Below, piece after piece: positions 1-9,058 of a stretch of DNA of 64,000 nucleotides. The translations under genes and the position numbers were made by a program. The number at the start of each line of letters is the position of its first letter. Positions within the stretch are counted from its first letter, which is position 1. This stretch comes from Peribacillus sp. ACCC06369 (GTDB taxonomy: Bacteria > Bacillota > Bacilli > Bacillales > DSM-1321). The notes beneath the pieces are model-generated. The model did no database searches. It saw only the letters and a list, made by a program, of their open reading frames with translations, and was not told the origin of the DNA. The stretch lies in contig NZ_JAUCEN010000002.1 in NCBI RefSeq assembly GCF_030348945.1, forward strand, positions 2,914,001 to 2,978,000. Direction: 5' to 3'.

Positions 1-907
1 CTTCAGCGCCAAGTTTCGATGTTTTAGCTTCTGGATAATATCGTTCAATCATTTGAATTCCAATTGCGGCACGGCGTACACGTTCCTGGGCGAGTGAGAT
101 GTTCGTACTTTCCCATTGTTTCCCTGATGGGTATACGTCAGGGTGATTCCGAAGGCCAAACTTGATGTATACAGGCGCCAATGTACGGATGATTTCCGGT
201 ATTTCATAATAGCGAAGAAAGCCGCCGAAGGTATCCGGCACTTCTACGTATAAATCAATTGGAATGTCTATTGATTGTCGGATCGCTGCAAGTTTAGACA
301 GCGTTAATGCAGGTGGCACGTTGTAGGTATCCGCACCGATGTCTTCCATTAATTTAACGGATACTGGATTGGCTGGTCCCATTTGAACCGATACTTTAAC
401 AACAAAATCTTCCGGGAGCTGTCCGTGTTTTTTCATCTCCTTCGTTATAAGAAGAAGTCCTTCATCCGCAACTAACGCACCGCGAAGACCAAGCGCCGCT
501 CCTCTTTTCAGGTCTTCCATTGCATAAACAAGCTGGTCGGAGCCTTCATGGCGGATTCCCTGTGATTTTCCTCCCGGCGTAAGCGGTCCCGCACTTACAT
601 CCCATGAACCCCTGGGGCCGACAAACAAACTCAGCTCCATACCGCGCTCTGCTGTCAATTCACACATTTCTTTAATTTCATCATCCGTTTGAAGCATGAT
701 GCCGCTTCCTTGTGATATTCGGTGAATGGTCAATCCGAGTCGGTCAATTTCTTTCAGTGTTTCTTTTAGAGCAGCTGGTCCTTCTACACTTGGGAGTTCA
801 ATGCGGTATTGAGCGCCATCTGGAAATGTTTTCGTTGAGGTCGGAAGTTCTTTAAGATCAGTTGATGGGTAGCCTAATTGTTCGAGCAATTCGCGTGATT
901 CTTTCAT
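1..907 (-). CDS. U32-peptidase-like conserved protein (3' end beyond window)
   Basis: Reading the minus strand from the ATG at 907 gives about 302 open codons that run off the window edge, so the C-terminus is missing. The start overlaps the stop of the upstream aldolase gene by one base (TAATG), which indicates translational coupling in the same operon. The sequence has a glycine-rich, alternating strand/helix pattern (segments such as LSLFVGPRGSW and ADTYNVPPALT) that resembles proteins annotated as U32-family peptidases beside sugar-acid genes. I see no convincing peptidase active site and cannot name a reaction. A TIM-barrel enzyme or accessory protein of the sugar-acid pathway is as likely as a protease. 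Confidence 0.7.
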   Translation of the reverse strand, partial: MKESRELLEQLGYPSTDLKELPTSTKTFPDGAQYRIELPSVEGPAALKETLKEIDRLGLTIHRISQGSGIMLQTDDEIKEMCELTAERGMELSLFVGPRGSWDVSAGPLTPGGKSQGIRHEGSDQLVYAMEDLKRGAALGLRGALVADEGLLLITKEMKKHGQLPEDFVVKVSVQMGPANPVSVKLMEDIGADTYNVPPALTLSKLAAIRQSIDIPIDLYVEVPDTFGGFLRYYEIPEIIRTLAPVYIKFGLRNHPDVYPSGKQWESTNISLAQERVRRAAIGIQMIERYYPEAKTSKLGAE

Positions 908-1815
908 TATTGGACGCCTTCCTTCATGTCTAAAATTTTTAAAAGAGCAGCTACTTTATCACTCAAATCAGCAGGGTATACATCACATGGAGAACGGTGT
1001 CCAGCCGGCACGTCAAACCAGCGCTGATGAACGGCTTCTTTCATGGCTGTAAAAAATGTTGGACCGTAATTGTACACATCCATCAGTTTTGAAATCACTT
1101 GATGATATTTCTGTGCTTCAGCAAGATCACCTTTTTGATACGATTCATATAAATCAACGGATATTTCCGGCATAAAAACAGCGCTTCCATTGATGCTCCC
1201 CGCTGCACCAATCATTTGAGCCGGAAGCAAATGCTCGTCAAACGCAGAGAAGACGCGGAAATCACTGCGAACATTCTTCACTTCCTCCAGCACTTGACGA
1301 AGGTGGCCGAAATCACTGACCGTCTCTTTAATCCCAGTAATGTTTGAATGATCTTCGGCTAATTTTTTAATCAATTCGATTGATAAATTTTGTCCTGTTA
1401 AGAGCGGAATGTTATAAATGAAAACTTGCAGATTCGTATGATTCGCGACACTGGAAAAATGTCGGTATAGTTGCTCGTCAGATAGCTTCCAGTAATATGG
1501 GTTGACTACGAGAACGCCGTTCGCTCCATGTTCTTCAGCATAAGAAGTTAATTCAAGTACCTCTTTTAATGAGGTATGTCCGACGCCAACCATCACAGGC
1601 ACCCGTCCGTTAATGTGATTTATCATTTCACGTACGTATAATTTTCTTTCTTCCGTTGTAAGTGATGAGAACTCACCTGAACTTCCCATCAACAAAATAC
1701 CGTCAATATTCTTTGAAATTAATAAGTCGATATAACTTCTGTTCAGTGGTATATCTAAGTTCCCCGTTTCATCAAATAGGGTGACTACCGGTGGAATGAT
1801 GCCATGAAAGTTCAT
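907..1815 (-). CDS. DapA-family aldolase, YjhH/YagE-like (2-keto-3-deoxy-aldonate aldolase)
   Basis: A 302-residue member of the dihydrodipicolinate synthase/N-acetylneuraminate lyase family. The family signature is complete: a GSSGEF phosphate/carboxylate loop at about residue 44, the catalytic tyrosine in YNIP (Tyr134) and the Schiff-base lysine in GIKET (Lys163). The sequence, including the VNPYYWK segment, closely resembles E. coli YjhH/YagE, which cleave 2-keto-3-deoxy-pentonate/gluconate to pyruvate plus an aldehyde. A YjhG-type dehydratase in the same cluster supports that role. A 2-keto-3-deoxy-glucarate dehydratase function is possible but fits less well. A good ribosome binding site (AAAGGAGG) precedes the ATG. 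Confidence 0.88.
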   Translation of the reverse strand: MNFHGIIPPVVTLFDETGNLDIPLNRSYIDLLISKNIDGILLMGSSGEFSSLTTEERKLYVREMINHINGRVPVMVGVGHTSLKEVLELTSYAEEHGANGVLVVNPYYWKLSDEQLYRHFSSVANHTNLQVFIYNIPLLTGQNLSIELIKKLAEDHSNITGIKETVSDFGHLRQVLEEVKNVRSDFRVFSAFDEHLLPAQMIGAAGSINGSAVFMPEISVDLYESYQKGDLAEAQKYHQVISKLMDVYNYGPTFFTAMKEAVHQRWFDVPAGHRSPCDVYPADLSDKVAALLKILDMKEGVQ

Positions 1816-1835
1816 TGTTTTGCCTCCTTTTATTA

Positions 1836-2010
1836 CTATTCAGCGATGCTCCCGACTTCATGACGCCAAATTTGGTTTGTCCAATCATGTCCGGTTTCTG
1901 CTGACTGCTTCAATTTTCCCTCATCAATCTCCAAGACCCGGTTTATCCGGAATTTTCACATAACCAATTCTGTAGTCTGATTATTCCGAATTATTTACGA
2001 GGATGTCCGT
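1836..2010 (-). pseudogene. Remnant 3' end of an enolase-superfamily sugar-acid dehydratase
   Basis: In the gap between aldolase and aldehyde dehydrogenase, the minus strand encodes GYVKIPDKPGLG (about 1965 to 1930), which then continues in another frame as EIDEGKLKQS and HDWTNQIWRHEVGSIAE, ending at a TAG at 1836-1838. This string resembles the C-terminus of mandelate racemase/glucarate dehydratase-type enzymes, where PDxPGLGxEID and IWRHEDGSIAEW are typical. One frameshift lies between GLG and EID, a stop lies upstream of GYV, and the usual terminal Trp codon is a stop. The rest of the gene is gone. The boundary near 2010 is approximate. Confidence 0.7.
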
Positions 2011-2076
2011 GCTTTCGTTGTACTATATTGCCCTGGCTTTGTTCTGGAATAATGAAATTCTATGTCGTTATACTTG

Positions 2077-3546
2077 TTAAGAACCTTTAATGAAAACAGT
2101 TTTTATTGCTGTATAAAATTCCTTCGCCGCTTCACCTTGCTCTCGTGAACCCGTGCTCGATGCTTTCATCCCTCCAAATGGTGCTTGTAACTCTACGCCC
2201 GCGCTTTCTGCGTTGATACGGACAAGCCCTGCTTCAATTTCATCGATGAATTCCAGAATTGAGCTAATATTTGATGTGAAGATTGAGGCACTCAATCCGT
2301 ATTTCGTATTATTTGCCAAGTCAATGGCTTCGACAAGATCGGTTGCTTTTATAAGCGCGATAACTGGCCCAAAAATTTCTGCTTGTGCAATCTCCATATC
2401 GGACGTCACTTCTTCAAAAATCGCTGGTGTTATGAAAAAGCCTCTATCGTAGTCTCCGCCAGTTAATATCTCCCCGCCATGTATGAGTTTCGCGCCCTCC
2501 TGCTTGCCTTTTTCAATGTACTCTGTCACCGTATTGAACTGGCTTTCACTTGCACATGGGCCCATCCAAATACCCTCTTGAAGACCGTTGCCGACTGTAA
2601 TTTTCGCTGCTGCATCTACCAGTTTTTGTTTAAATTCATCATAGACGGACGATTCAACAACAACACGACTTGAAGCTGTACATTTTTGGCCTGAAGATCG
2701 AAATCCGCCGCTGATGACTGCCTCGACTGCTTGGTCGATGTTCGCATCTTTCGTGACGATAACTGGATTCTTGCCACCCATTTCAAGCTGATATTTTATC
2801 CCGCGAGCGGAAGCTGATTTTGCGACACTCTGCCCAACACTTTCAGAACCGGTAAATGTAATCGCATTTAAAAGCGGATGATCGATGAGTCCTTGACCGA
2901 TGATCGATCCCTTACCGGTAATGAAGTTCACAACGCCCTCAGGGAAGCCGGCTTTTGTAAAGCATTCCATCACTTTCGCTGCTGTAACGGCTCCCTCCGT
3001 AGCAGGTTTCCATACGATTGAGTTGCCATATACAAGAGCAGGAGCCATTTTCCAGATAGGAATTGCAACCGGGAAGTTCCATGGCGTGATTATCCCGACA
3101 ACACCAAGTGGGGTGCGTTTCGTAAACATTAGGGCATCTTTATCGGATGATGGAATAACATCGCCGTCTTTCCGCATCCCTTCCCCAGCATAGTAACGCA
3201 GGATGGCAACACCTCGTGCCGTTTCCCCTTTTGCTTCCGGTAACGTTTTACCCATTTCGCGAGTCATTGTTTCGGCAATTTCATCTAGATTTCCTTCCAA
3301 TATATTGGCCGCTTTGAAAAGGATTTGTCCACGTGCAGACTGCCCTAGCCTCCGCCAATCCCTCTTCGCCTTATGCGCAGAAGCTACAGCTTTGTTCAAG
3401 TCATCTTCCGTTGAGCTTTGAACGTAGCCTACCGGTTCTTTGTCCGCTGGATTAATGCTTTCGATTGTATTTCCAGAAGATGCATTCACCCACTCATTAT
3501 TAATGAAATTTTTATATGTTTTCGTTGCAAATGTAGTTGATATCAT
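2077..3546 (-). CDS. NAD(P)-dependent aldehyde dehydrogenase (2-oxoglutarate-semialdehyde or glycolaldehyde type)
   Basis: A 489-residue aldehyde dehydrogenase of the classical superfamily. Visible landmarks are TPWNFP (Asn157), the nucleotide-binding lysine in WKPA (Lys180), FTGSESVG, the general base in LEMGGKNP (Glu255) and the catalytic nucleophile in GQKCTASS (Cys289). I start at ATG 3546 because AAAGGAGCTAAGG lies directly upstream; the longer reading begins inside the preceding gene and has no binding site. In context it would oxidise either 2-oxoglutarate semialdehyde (oxidative pentonate route) or glycolaldehyde from the aldolase. It lies 22 bp after the UxaA-type gene. The substrate cannot be fixed from sequence. 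Confidence 0.9.
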   Translation of the reverse strand: MISTTFATKTYKNFINNEWVNASSGNTIESINPADKEPVGYVQSSTEDDLNKAVASAHKAKRDWRRLGQSARGQILFKAANILEGNLDEIAETMTREMGKTLPEAKGETARGVAILRYYAGEGMRKDGDVIPSSDKDALMFTKRTPLGVVGIITPWNFPVAIPIWKMAPALVYGNSIVWKPATEGAVTAAKVMECFTKAGFPEGVVNFITGKGSIIGQGLIDHPLLNAITFTGSESVGQSVAKSASARGIKYQLEMGGKNPVIVTKDANIDQAVEAVISGGFRSSGQKCTASSRVVVESSVYDEFKQKLVDAAAKITVGNGLQEGIWMGPCASESQFNTVTEYIEKGKQEGAKLIHGGEILTGGDYDRGFFITPAIFEEVTSDMEIAQAEIFGPVIALIKATDLVEAIDLANNTKYGLSASIFTSNISSILEFIDEIEAGLVRINAESAGVELQAPFGGMKASSTGSREQGEAAKEFYTAIKTVFIKGS

Positions 3547-3568
3547 AATCCTTAGCTCCTTTTTCGTT

Positions 3569-4750
3569 TTAGAATGTCGGTCCAATTCTCCAAATACCAA
3601 AGTCATGCTGCTTTAATATCTCCGCTTTTGTTAGTTTTCCGTTTGAAACATGTTGAATTTCTTCCATTATGCGCTTGCCCACTTCATCAACGGTTTCTAA
3701 ACCATCTACAATCGTACCAGCATTTAAATCCATATTTTCATTCATCCTGTCAAACATTGGTGTATTAGTTGAGATTTTTATGACGGGTGAAATAGGAGAA
3801 CCCGTTGGCGTGCCTCTACCACTTGTAAAGAGAACAATTTGGGCACCGCCTGCGACCATTCCCGTCAATTGCTCAATGTCGTGGCCAGGCGTATCCATCC
3901 ATACCAGCCCTTTTTTTGTGGGCACCTGGGCATAATCAATGACTTCTTCCAGTCTGGTTGTGCCTGATTTTGTAGCCGCCCCCAATGATTTTTCTTCGAG
4001 TGAGCTAAGACCTCCCTCAATGTTTCCCGGACTCGGATTTCCGGTGCGGATGTCTACGCCCATTTGAATCGAGCGGTCTTCCATCATTTTAATAACGGCA
4101 TAAGCTTTTTTGGCTACCTGGTCGTTTGCCGCCCGGTTAGCGATCAAATGCTCTGCACCGATGAGTTCAGTCGTTTCCGCTAATATTGCGGTTCCCCCCT
4201 GCTGAACGACCAAATCGCTTGTACGCCCAACTGCCGGATTCGCCGATAAGCCGGAGCATGCATCCGACCCACCGCATTCTGTGCCGACAATCAGCTCGCT
4301 AAAATCACATAATTCCCGTTGCACCATCGAGGCATCCTGGACCATTTTGACCGCAATTTTAGCTACTTCGGCAATGGTTTGAAGAGTGCCGCCATGATCC
4401 TGAATCGATACAGTTTCCACTGGTTTACCGCATTTGGCAATTTCATCTCCAATACGGTGCGCCTGATGTGTTTCACAGCCAAGTCCGAGTACTATGACAC
4501 CATATACATTGGGATTCATGCCCATCCCCGCATAGGTTCTGGCCGTTTGATCATAATCAGTGCCCACTTGCGCACAGCCATGCTGATGAATGAATGTTAC
4601 TGTTCCGCTCACCAATTCTGTGACGCGCTGAGCTGTTTGAGTTGCGCATGTTATCGTTGGCAAAATCAGTACATGATTCCGTATACCGACGCGGCCATCC
4701 GGACGGCGGTAGCCCCAAAACTGCATTTTATCATTTAGCAATTTTGTCAC
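3569..4750 (-). CDS. UxaA/GarD-family dehydratase, large (C-terminal) part
   Basis: 393 residues beginning [19 protein letters not shown], the hallmark of the main domain of the altronate/galactarate dehydratase family (UxaA, GarD). These are iron-dependent enzymes that remove water from sugar acids or related hydroxy acids. Conserved cysteines and glycines are present ([20 protein letters not shown]). The N-terminal SAF domain is a separate gene just upstream, overlapping by 20 bp. The predicted start is GTG with AGAGGAAG ahead of it; the internal ATG at 4726 is an alternative. The true substrate is unknown. Confidence 0.85.
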   Translation of the reverse strand: MTKLLNDKMQFWGYRRPDGRVGIRNHVLILPTITCATQTAQRVTELVSGTVTFIHQHGCAQVGTDYDQTARTYAGMGMNPNVYGVIVLGLGCETHQAHRIGDEIAKCGKPVETVSIQDHGGTLQTIAEVAKIAVKMVQDASMVQRELCDFSELIVGTECGGSDACSGLSANPAVGRTSDLVVQQGGTAILAETTELIGAEHLIANRAANDQVAKKAYAVIKMMEDRSIQMGVDIRTGNPSPGNIEGGLSSLEEKSLGAATKSGTTRLEEVIDYAQVPTKKGLVWMDTPGHDIEQLTGMVAGGAQIVLFTSGRGTPTGSPISPVIKISTNTPMFDRMNENMDLNAGTIVDGLETVDEVGKRIMEEIQHVSNGKLTKAEILKQHDFGIWRIGPTF

Positions 4751-5030
4751 CCCTTCCTCTTTTACCTTCTAAATTGTGGACATGAACATGTGCACCAGCG
4801 GGAATAAAAGCTGAGGCTGCACCAATGACTTCCCCATATTTAATTATGTCTGCTCCTTGTTCGATGGCTTTGACTGCGAACTTATGTCCAAAACGAATCG
4901 GTTCAAGAATGGGTACGACAAGTTCTTCAAGGTCTGCCTTCACAACTACTGATGTGTTTGCGGGGATTTCGGATAAAGCGACAGCTACACTATCTTTCGT
5001 ACTTAAGTAAAGTGTTTTATACTCGCTCAT
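4731..5030 (-). CDS. UxaA-family dehydratase, small SAF-domain subunit
   Basis: 99 residues matching the SAF (antifreeze-like) domain at the N-terminus of altronate/galactarate dehydratases, with the characteristic YGEVIGAASAFIPAGAHVHVHN segment split here as YGEVIGAA and PAGAHVHVHN. In many proteobacterial enzymes this domain is fused to the catalytic domain; here it is an independent gene that overlaps the large-part gene by 20 bp, so the two are almost certainly translated together and form one enzyme. AAGGGGTGACAAAATG gives a clear ribosome binding site. It follows the FAH-fold gene with only 11 bp between. Confidence 0.85.
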   Translation of the reverse strand: MSEYKTLYLSTKDSVAVALSEIPANTSVVVKADLEELVVPILEPIRFGHKFAVKAIEQGADIIKYGEVIGAASAFIPAGAHVHVHNLEGKRGRGDKIAK

Positions 5031-5041
5031 TTTGTCACCCC

Positions 5042-5929
5042 TTAAATTGTTTGAACGGCTTTACTTTGGATAACCGGGTTGTTTAACACTCCAATCCCTG
5101 GTATTTCAATTTCGATTCGGTCATCGCCTTTCAATGTAAATTCATTTGGCGGAACCACGCATGTACCTGTTAGTAAAACGGATCCGTCAAAAACAGTGTT
5201 ATCTAAGACTAAATAGTCGACAAGCTCTTCCAATTTTCGTTTCAGTTGGTTTACTTTCGCTTCACCTTCAAATACTTTTTCTTCATTTCGATAAATACGG
5301 CACATGATTTTAAGCTCATATGGATCCGGGACAGCCTCTTTTAACAAGATGGCAGGTCCAATGGAACAAGAGTTTTTCCATACCTTTGCCTGTGGAAGAT
5401 AAAGCGGATTTTCACCTTCAATGTCACGGCAGCTCATGTCGTTCCCTGCGATATACCCGAGTACCGTTCCCTCTTTATCGATGACAAGACCAAGCTCCGG
5501 CTCCGGAATTTGCCAATTGGAATCAGAACGCAAGTAAACTGGATCATTCGGGCCCACAGTTCTTGCTGCAGTCGATTTAAAGAAAATCTCAGGACGCACT
5601 GCATCATAAACTTTGTCATAGAACGTTTGGCGGTCAAGTTTTCCTTGCGTCGCTTCGTAGTTACGTGCTTCCTTGCTTTTTTTATACGTAACGCCGGATG
5701 CCCATACTTCCGGTGCGTCGATGGGAGTTGTTAATTGAAGACCTTCCAATGGCTGTGTTTCTCCTTTGTCGGCAAGTTGTTTTACAATATCAAACGCTGT
5801 TCTGTTTTCGTGCCGTGCCGTTGTAATCAACGACATAAAATCTGTAAATGGAAGGTCCACCACATTGTTTTCATTTGTAACTGCAGCAAGTTGTTTCTTG
5901 TTTTCTTTTACATAGCGAATAATTCTCAT
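5042..5929 (-). CDS. Fumarylacetoacetate-hydrolase-family enzyme (possible 2-keto-3-deoxy-aldonate dehydratase)
   Basis: 295 residues of the FAH superfamily. The C-terminal two-thirds carry the metal-binding pattern (IPEPELGLVI, AGNDMSCRDIEGENP, and the WKNSCSIGP segment), where Glu and Asp residues bind a divalent metal. The family includes hydratases, decarboxylases and 2-keto-3-deoxy-D-arabinonate/xylonate dehydratases. Beside a YjhG-like dehydratase and an aldehyde dehydrogenase, the dehydratase role would complete an oxidative pentonate route to 2-oxoglutarate; this is an inference. AGGAGGAACTAGCAA precedes the ATG. Confidence 0.85.
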   Translation of the reverse strand: MRIIRYVKENKKQLAAVTNENNVVDLPFTDFMSLITTARHENRTAFDIVKQLADKGETQPLEGLQLTTPIDAPEVWASGVTYKKSKEARNYEATQGKLDRQTFYDKVYDAVRPEIFFKSTAARTVGPNDPVYLRSDSNWQIPEPELGLVIDKEGTVLGYIAGNDMSCRDIEGENPLYLPQAKVWKNSCSIGPAILLKEAVPDPYELKIMCRIYRNEEKVFEGEAKVNQLKRKLEELVDYLVLDNTVFDGSVLLTGTCVVPPNEFTLKGDDRIEIEIPGIGVLNNPVIQSKAVQTI

Positions 5930-5961
5930 TTGCTAGTTCCTCCTAAATGGCAGACCTCTAT

Positions 5962-6729
5962 TTAAATTTTTTGATATTCATAACCGAGTTCCTGCGAAAT
6001 TTTACTGCTGCATTCCTTTAAGAGACGTACGTAATACTCATGTGTTTCTTCGTTTACTTTAGATGCAGGCATCGATACACTCATTGCAGCGATAACCTTT
6101 CCTGAATAATCTTTTATCGGTACAGCCAGACAGTAAATTCCCGGTTCGTTTTCTTCATTATCCATTGAATAGCCATCAATTCGCGCTTTTTCTATTTCCG
6201 TTAAAAACTGCTCCTTGGTTCTAATTGATCTTTCTGTCGGTCCCGTGTAATCATAACCGTCTAAGAGCAAATCCAGTTCACTATCCGTTTTGGTTGCCAC
6301 AAGAGATTTGCCAACTGCACTCGTATGGATTGGAACACGCCGGCCAATACGGGAATATAAAACGGTTACTCCAGTGCCCTCCACTTTATCGATATAAACA
6401 CCTTCCTGCCCGTCTAATATGACAAGGTGAAGTGTTAAATTCGTTGTTGCTGAAAGCCATTCAAGATGTTTTCTAGCTACCTTTCGCAAATCGAGATGGG
6501 TCACAACAACGCTTCCCCTCTCCAATAACTTTAATCCGAGCGAGTATTTCCCATTTTCTTCGCCTTGTGAAATATAGTGATGCACCTGTAAGGTTTTTAA
6601 TAGTGAATGAACCGTACTTTTATGCAGATTCATTCGTTTACTTATCTCTGTGATAGTTAGTTCCCGCTCACGCTCATCAAATAAATCCAATATTTTCAAG
6701 GCACGCTCCACCGATTGGATGATAGGCAT
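5962..6729 (-). CDS. IclR-family transcriptional regulator
   Basis: 255 residues with an N-terminal winged helix-turn-helix (about residues 5-65, including ITEISKRMNLHKSTVHSLL) and a C-terminal IclR effector domain (about 75-250, including VPIHTSAVGKSLVA and CLAVPIKDYSGKVIAAMSVS). It sits inside the operon between the aldonate dehydratase and FAH-fold genes, so it most likely senses a pathway intermediate and controls the cluster. The E. coli yjhIHG and yagEF clusters also carry IclR-type genes. Its likely operators are the palindromes upstream of the first TRAP gene. GAAGGAGTGAGG gives a good start. Confidence 0.92.
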   Translation of the reverse strand: MPIIQSVERALKILDLFDERERELTITEISKRMNLHKSTVHSLLKTLQVHHYISQGEENGKYSLGLKLLERGSVVVTHLDLRKVARKHLEWLSATTNLTLHLVILDGQEGVYIDKVEGTGVTVLYSRIGRRVPIHTSAVGKSLVATKTDSELDLLLDGYDYTGPTERSIRTKEQFLTEIEKARIDGYSMDNEENEPGIYCLAVPIKDYSGKVIAAMSVSMPASKVNEETHEYYVRLLKECSSKISQELGYEYQKI

Positions 6730-6789
6730 CGTTCCTCACTCCTTCTATTCTGTCTACCTTTATCTTATCGGATTTATGACGAGCATTCC

Positions 6790-8994
6790 TCACTTTATTA
6801 CTACTTTTTTTTCCTGGAGTAAAATATCCTGTTCATAATCCAGTACTGCATCTTCAATGACAGCGATCGGGACCACACCATTAGCTGCATCTGTATGTCC
6901 AAACATCCTGTTGCTGGCCGCAACCATTTTTTGTCGAACTTTCATCCGCAGCTTGCGTTCCGCTACCAATGATTGTCTTTCTTCTTTTAAAAGTTCCGCA
7001 AATTCATGAACAACCTTCCCCGAACTAAGTTGAGTAGAATCGACAAAATCGATGCGTCGGTCACGAAGCTGAAGGTGAATTACATCACCTGATTTAAGTA
7101 AACCAATGCCGCCACCTTCATACGATTCTGGTGTCATATGTCCTATGGCAGCACCATACGTGACACCTGAATAGCGGCCGTCGCTAATGATCGTTGCGAT
7201 TTTTTTCATAATACGGTTTGCATTGATATGCTGCATTGGTGTAAACATTTCCGGCATGCCAAATGCTACTGGCCCCTGCCCTGAAATAATGATTGCAATT
7301 TTCAAAGTGCCCTCTTCAACCATCCTGTCAAATAGCTCCTCATAGGTAGCAGATTTAAAAATAGACCATTCCGACTCCTTGTTGTATTTAAGAGATTCGA
7401 GCAATAGATTATGTTCGAAAAGCTTTTGCTCCTTTATTTTTGAAAGCAGATTTGAATCGAGTAGGCTTTTATTTGCATCATCTTCATTTTCGTAATAAAG
7501 GACAAATGCCAGCTTATCATCGAATTGGTCAAGCTGTGGTGTCGGCATTCCGCTGATCTTTACAACCGCGCTTTCAAAGAAGTTTCCTTTTAATACATCA
7601 ACACCGCTGAATCCACGGCGTGGACTGGACAAAATGACCTGATCTTTCTTTACGTTAACCGCTTTTAGGCTACTTGTAATCGAAAGACGTTCTTTCCAAG
7701 TTTTTGCTGCGACAGTCGGCGCATCCTGGTCCATTGGTACGCCATTCTCAATAAGTTCATAAAAAAGTGTTTCCATACCCCTGCTTTTCCCGCTGCAACA
7801 CTGCATGGCAAGTGAATAAATGTCCCTTCCTTCTGTCAAACTGTAGTCAAATAAATCTGGAATTGGATGTAAATGCTGGATGCGATCAATGTCCCATAAA
7901 CTGAATTTGTATCCTGCATAAAGCATGCCTGCGACAATATGCATCATTAAGTTTGTAGAACCACCCGAAGCGCTGTGAATACGTATTGCATTTTTTATGT
8001 TCGTAGCGACAATGTTGGCCACGCCGTAGCGCTCGTCATTTATCATGCCGGCAAAGCTATCAAGTACCGAGTTAATTTGGCGTTGTGTTGGTGGATCGGT
8101 TAATAGCTCAACGGCTGGATGAACGAGACCCATGCCTGCCACTAAATGACGTGAACTATTGCCCGTTCCATTAAAGGCACATACACCTCCCTGCCCGTCA
8201 CATGTTGCGACAGCAAGTCTCATTTCAAAATACTTATGCTGTTCCTTCGTCAATATTCCTCGTTCATATGCCCGTTCAAACACGCCCTGGAATGCAGTAT
8301 TCGAAGAACATTGCAATATATATGCCATCGTATCTCGTAAATCAACGGCTACATCGGCTGCGCCTTTACTTTCCGCTTTTTTTGCAAGTGTTTCCAGTTC
8401 TTCTATCACGTCAGCTGGAATCGAACCTCCTTCTAATACGTGAGCAGGTGCAAATGTTGCGAAAAAGGGTGCTTCACCACGGTTGCGGCGCACACGATCA
8501 ACATGTGCTAGTGCACTTACCACTCCAAGAGGCTGCTTATCACACCCTTGAATGACGAATGCACCATGATAACTGTGTGCCTCCAGCTGGTTGACAACCA
8601 TTTGTGCAACCGCATTCCGGCTCTGAAGAGAGTAACTCATTCCTTGATTGTTTTGCGCAGTTCCATCACACATTACCGGTGTCGAGAAATGAAACGGCAC
8701 GCCGCCGTTTTGCCAGATGCGGATTGCCGCCCGTGCCGACGTTTGATAATCCATTATATGGGCCGGGTGATCGGACGAACCACCGATAATTGCAATACGC
8801 GGGGCATTCCTCTCTAGCCGCATATAAATTTCTTCAAGCGTCCAATCAGGCTTGCCCCCTTCATATGTGGTGCCAAGCGTCAGCTTCGAACGGTCCAACA
8901 GACCCGCAACCGTAATGGGTTCATTTGCTTTTCCTTGTACATTATCGCGGTAAGGGTTTATTTCGTTATCAATTAGTGGATATAGGTGTGTCAT
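6790..8994 (-). CDS. YjhG/YagF-type aldonate (D-xylonate) dehydratase, IlvD/Edd family
   Basis: 734 residues, longer than DHAD/Edd (about 560-600) and in the size class of YjhG/YagF D-xylonate dehydratases. IlvD/Edd landmarks are present: PVMCDGTAQNNQGM, IQGCDKQPLG and ATCDGQGGVC supply cysteines expected to hold the Fe-S cluster; SASGGSTNLMMHI and a C-terminal ISDGRYSG (about residue 600) are also family hallmarks. The expected reaction is aldonate to 2-keto-3-deoxy-aldonate. Pairing with a YjhH-like aldolase points to a pentonate, most simply D-xylonate. AAAAGGAGTGCTGAA precedes the ATG. Confidence 0.9.
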   Translation of the reverse strand: MTHLYPLIDNEINPYRDNVQGKANEPITVAGLLDRSKLTLGTTYEGGKPDWTLEEIYMRLERNAPRIAIIGGSSDHPAHIMDYQTSARAAIRIWQNGGVPFHFSTPVMCDGTAQNNQGMSYSLQSRNAVAQMVVNQLEAHSYHGAFVIQGCDKQPLGVVSALAHVDRVRRNRGEAPFFATFAPAHVLEGGSIPADVIEELETLAKKAESKGAADVAVDLRDTMAYILQCSSNTAFQGVFERAYERGILTKEQHKYFEMRLAVATCDGQGGVCAFNGTGNSSRHLVAGMGLVHPAVELLTDPPTQRQINSVLDSFAGMINDERYGVANIVATNIKNAIRIHSASGGSTNLMMHIVAGMLYAGYKFSLWDIDRIQHLHPIPDLFDYSLTEGRDIYSLAMQCCSGKSRGMETLFYELIENGVPMDQDAPTVAAKTWKERLSITSSLKAVNVKKDQVILSSPRRGFSGVDVLKGNFFESAVVKISGMPTPQLDQFDDKLAFVLYYENEDDANKSLLDSNLLSKIKEQKLFEHNLLLESLKYNKESEWSIFKSATYEELFDRMVEEGTLKIAIIISGQGPVAFGMPEMFTPMQHINANRIMKKIATIISDGRYSGVTYGAAIGHMTPESYEGGGIGLLKSGDVIHLQLRDRRIDFVDSTQLSSGKVVHEFAELLKEERQSLVAERKLRMKVRQKMVAASNRMFGHTDAANGVVPIAVIEDAVLDYEQDILLQEKKVVIK

Positions 8995-9058
8995 TTCAGC
9001 ACTCCTTTTCAGATTTCAAATTAATTCTTCCATTCTCTAAAAATATTAAAAAAGGTTT

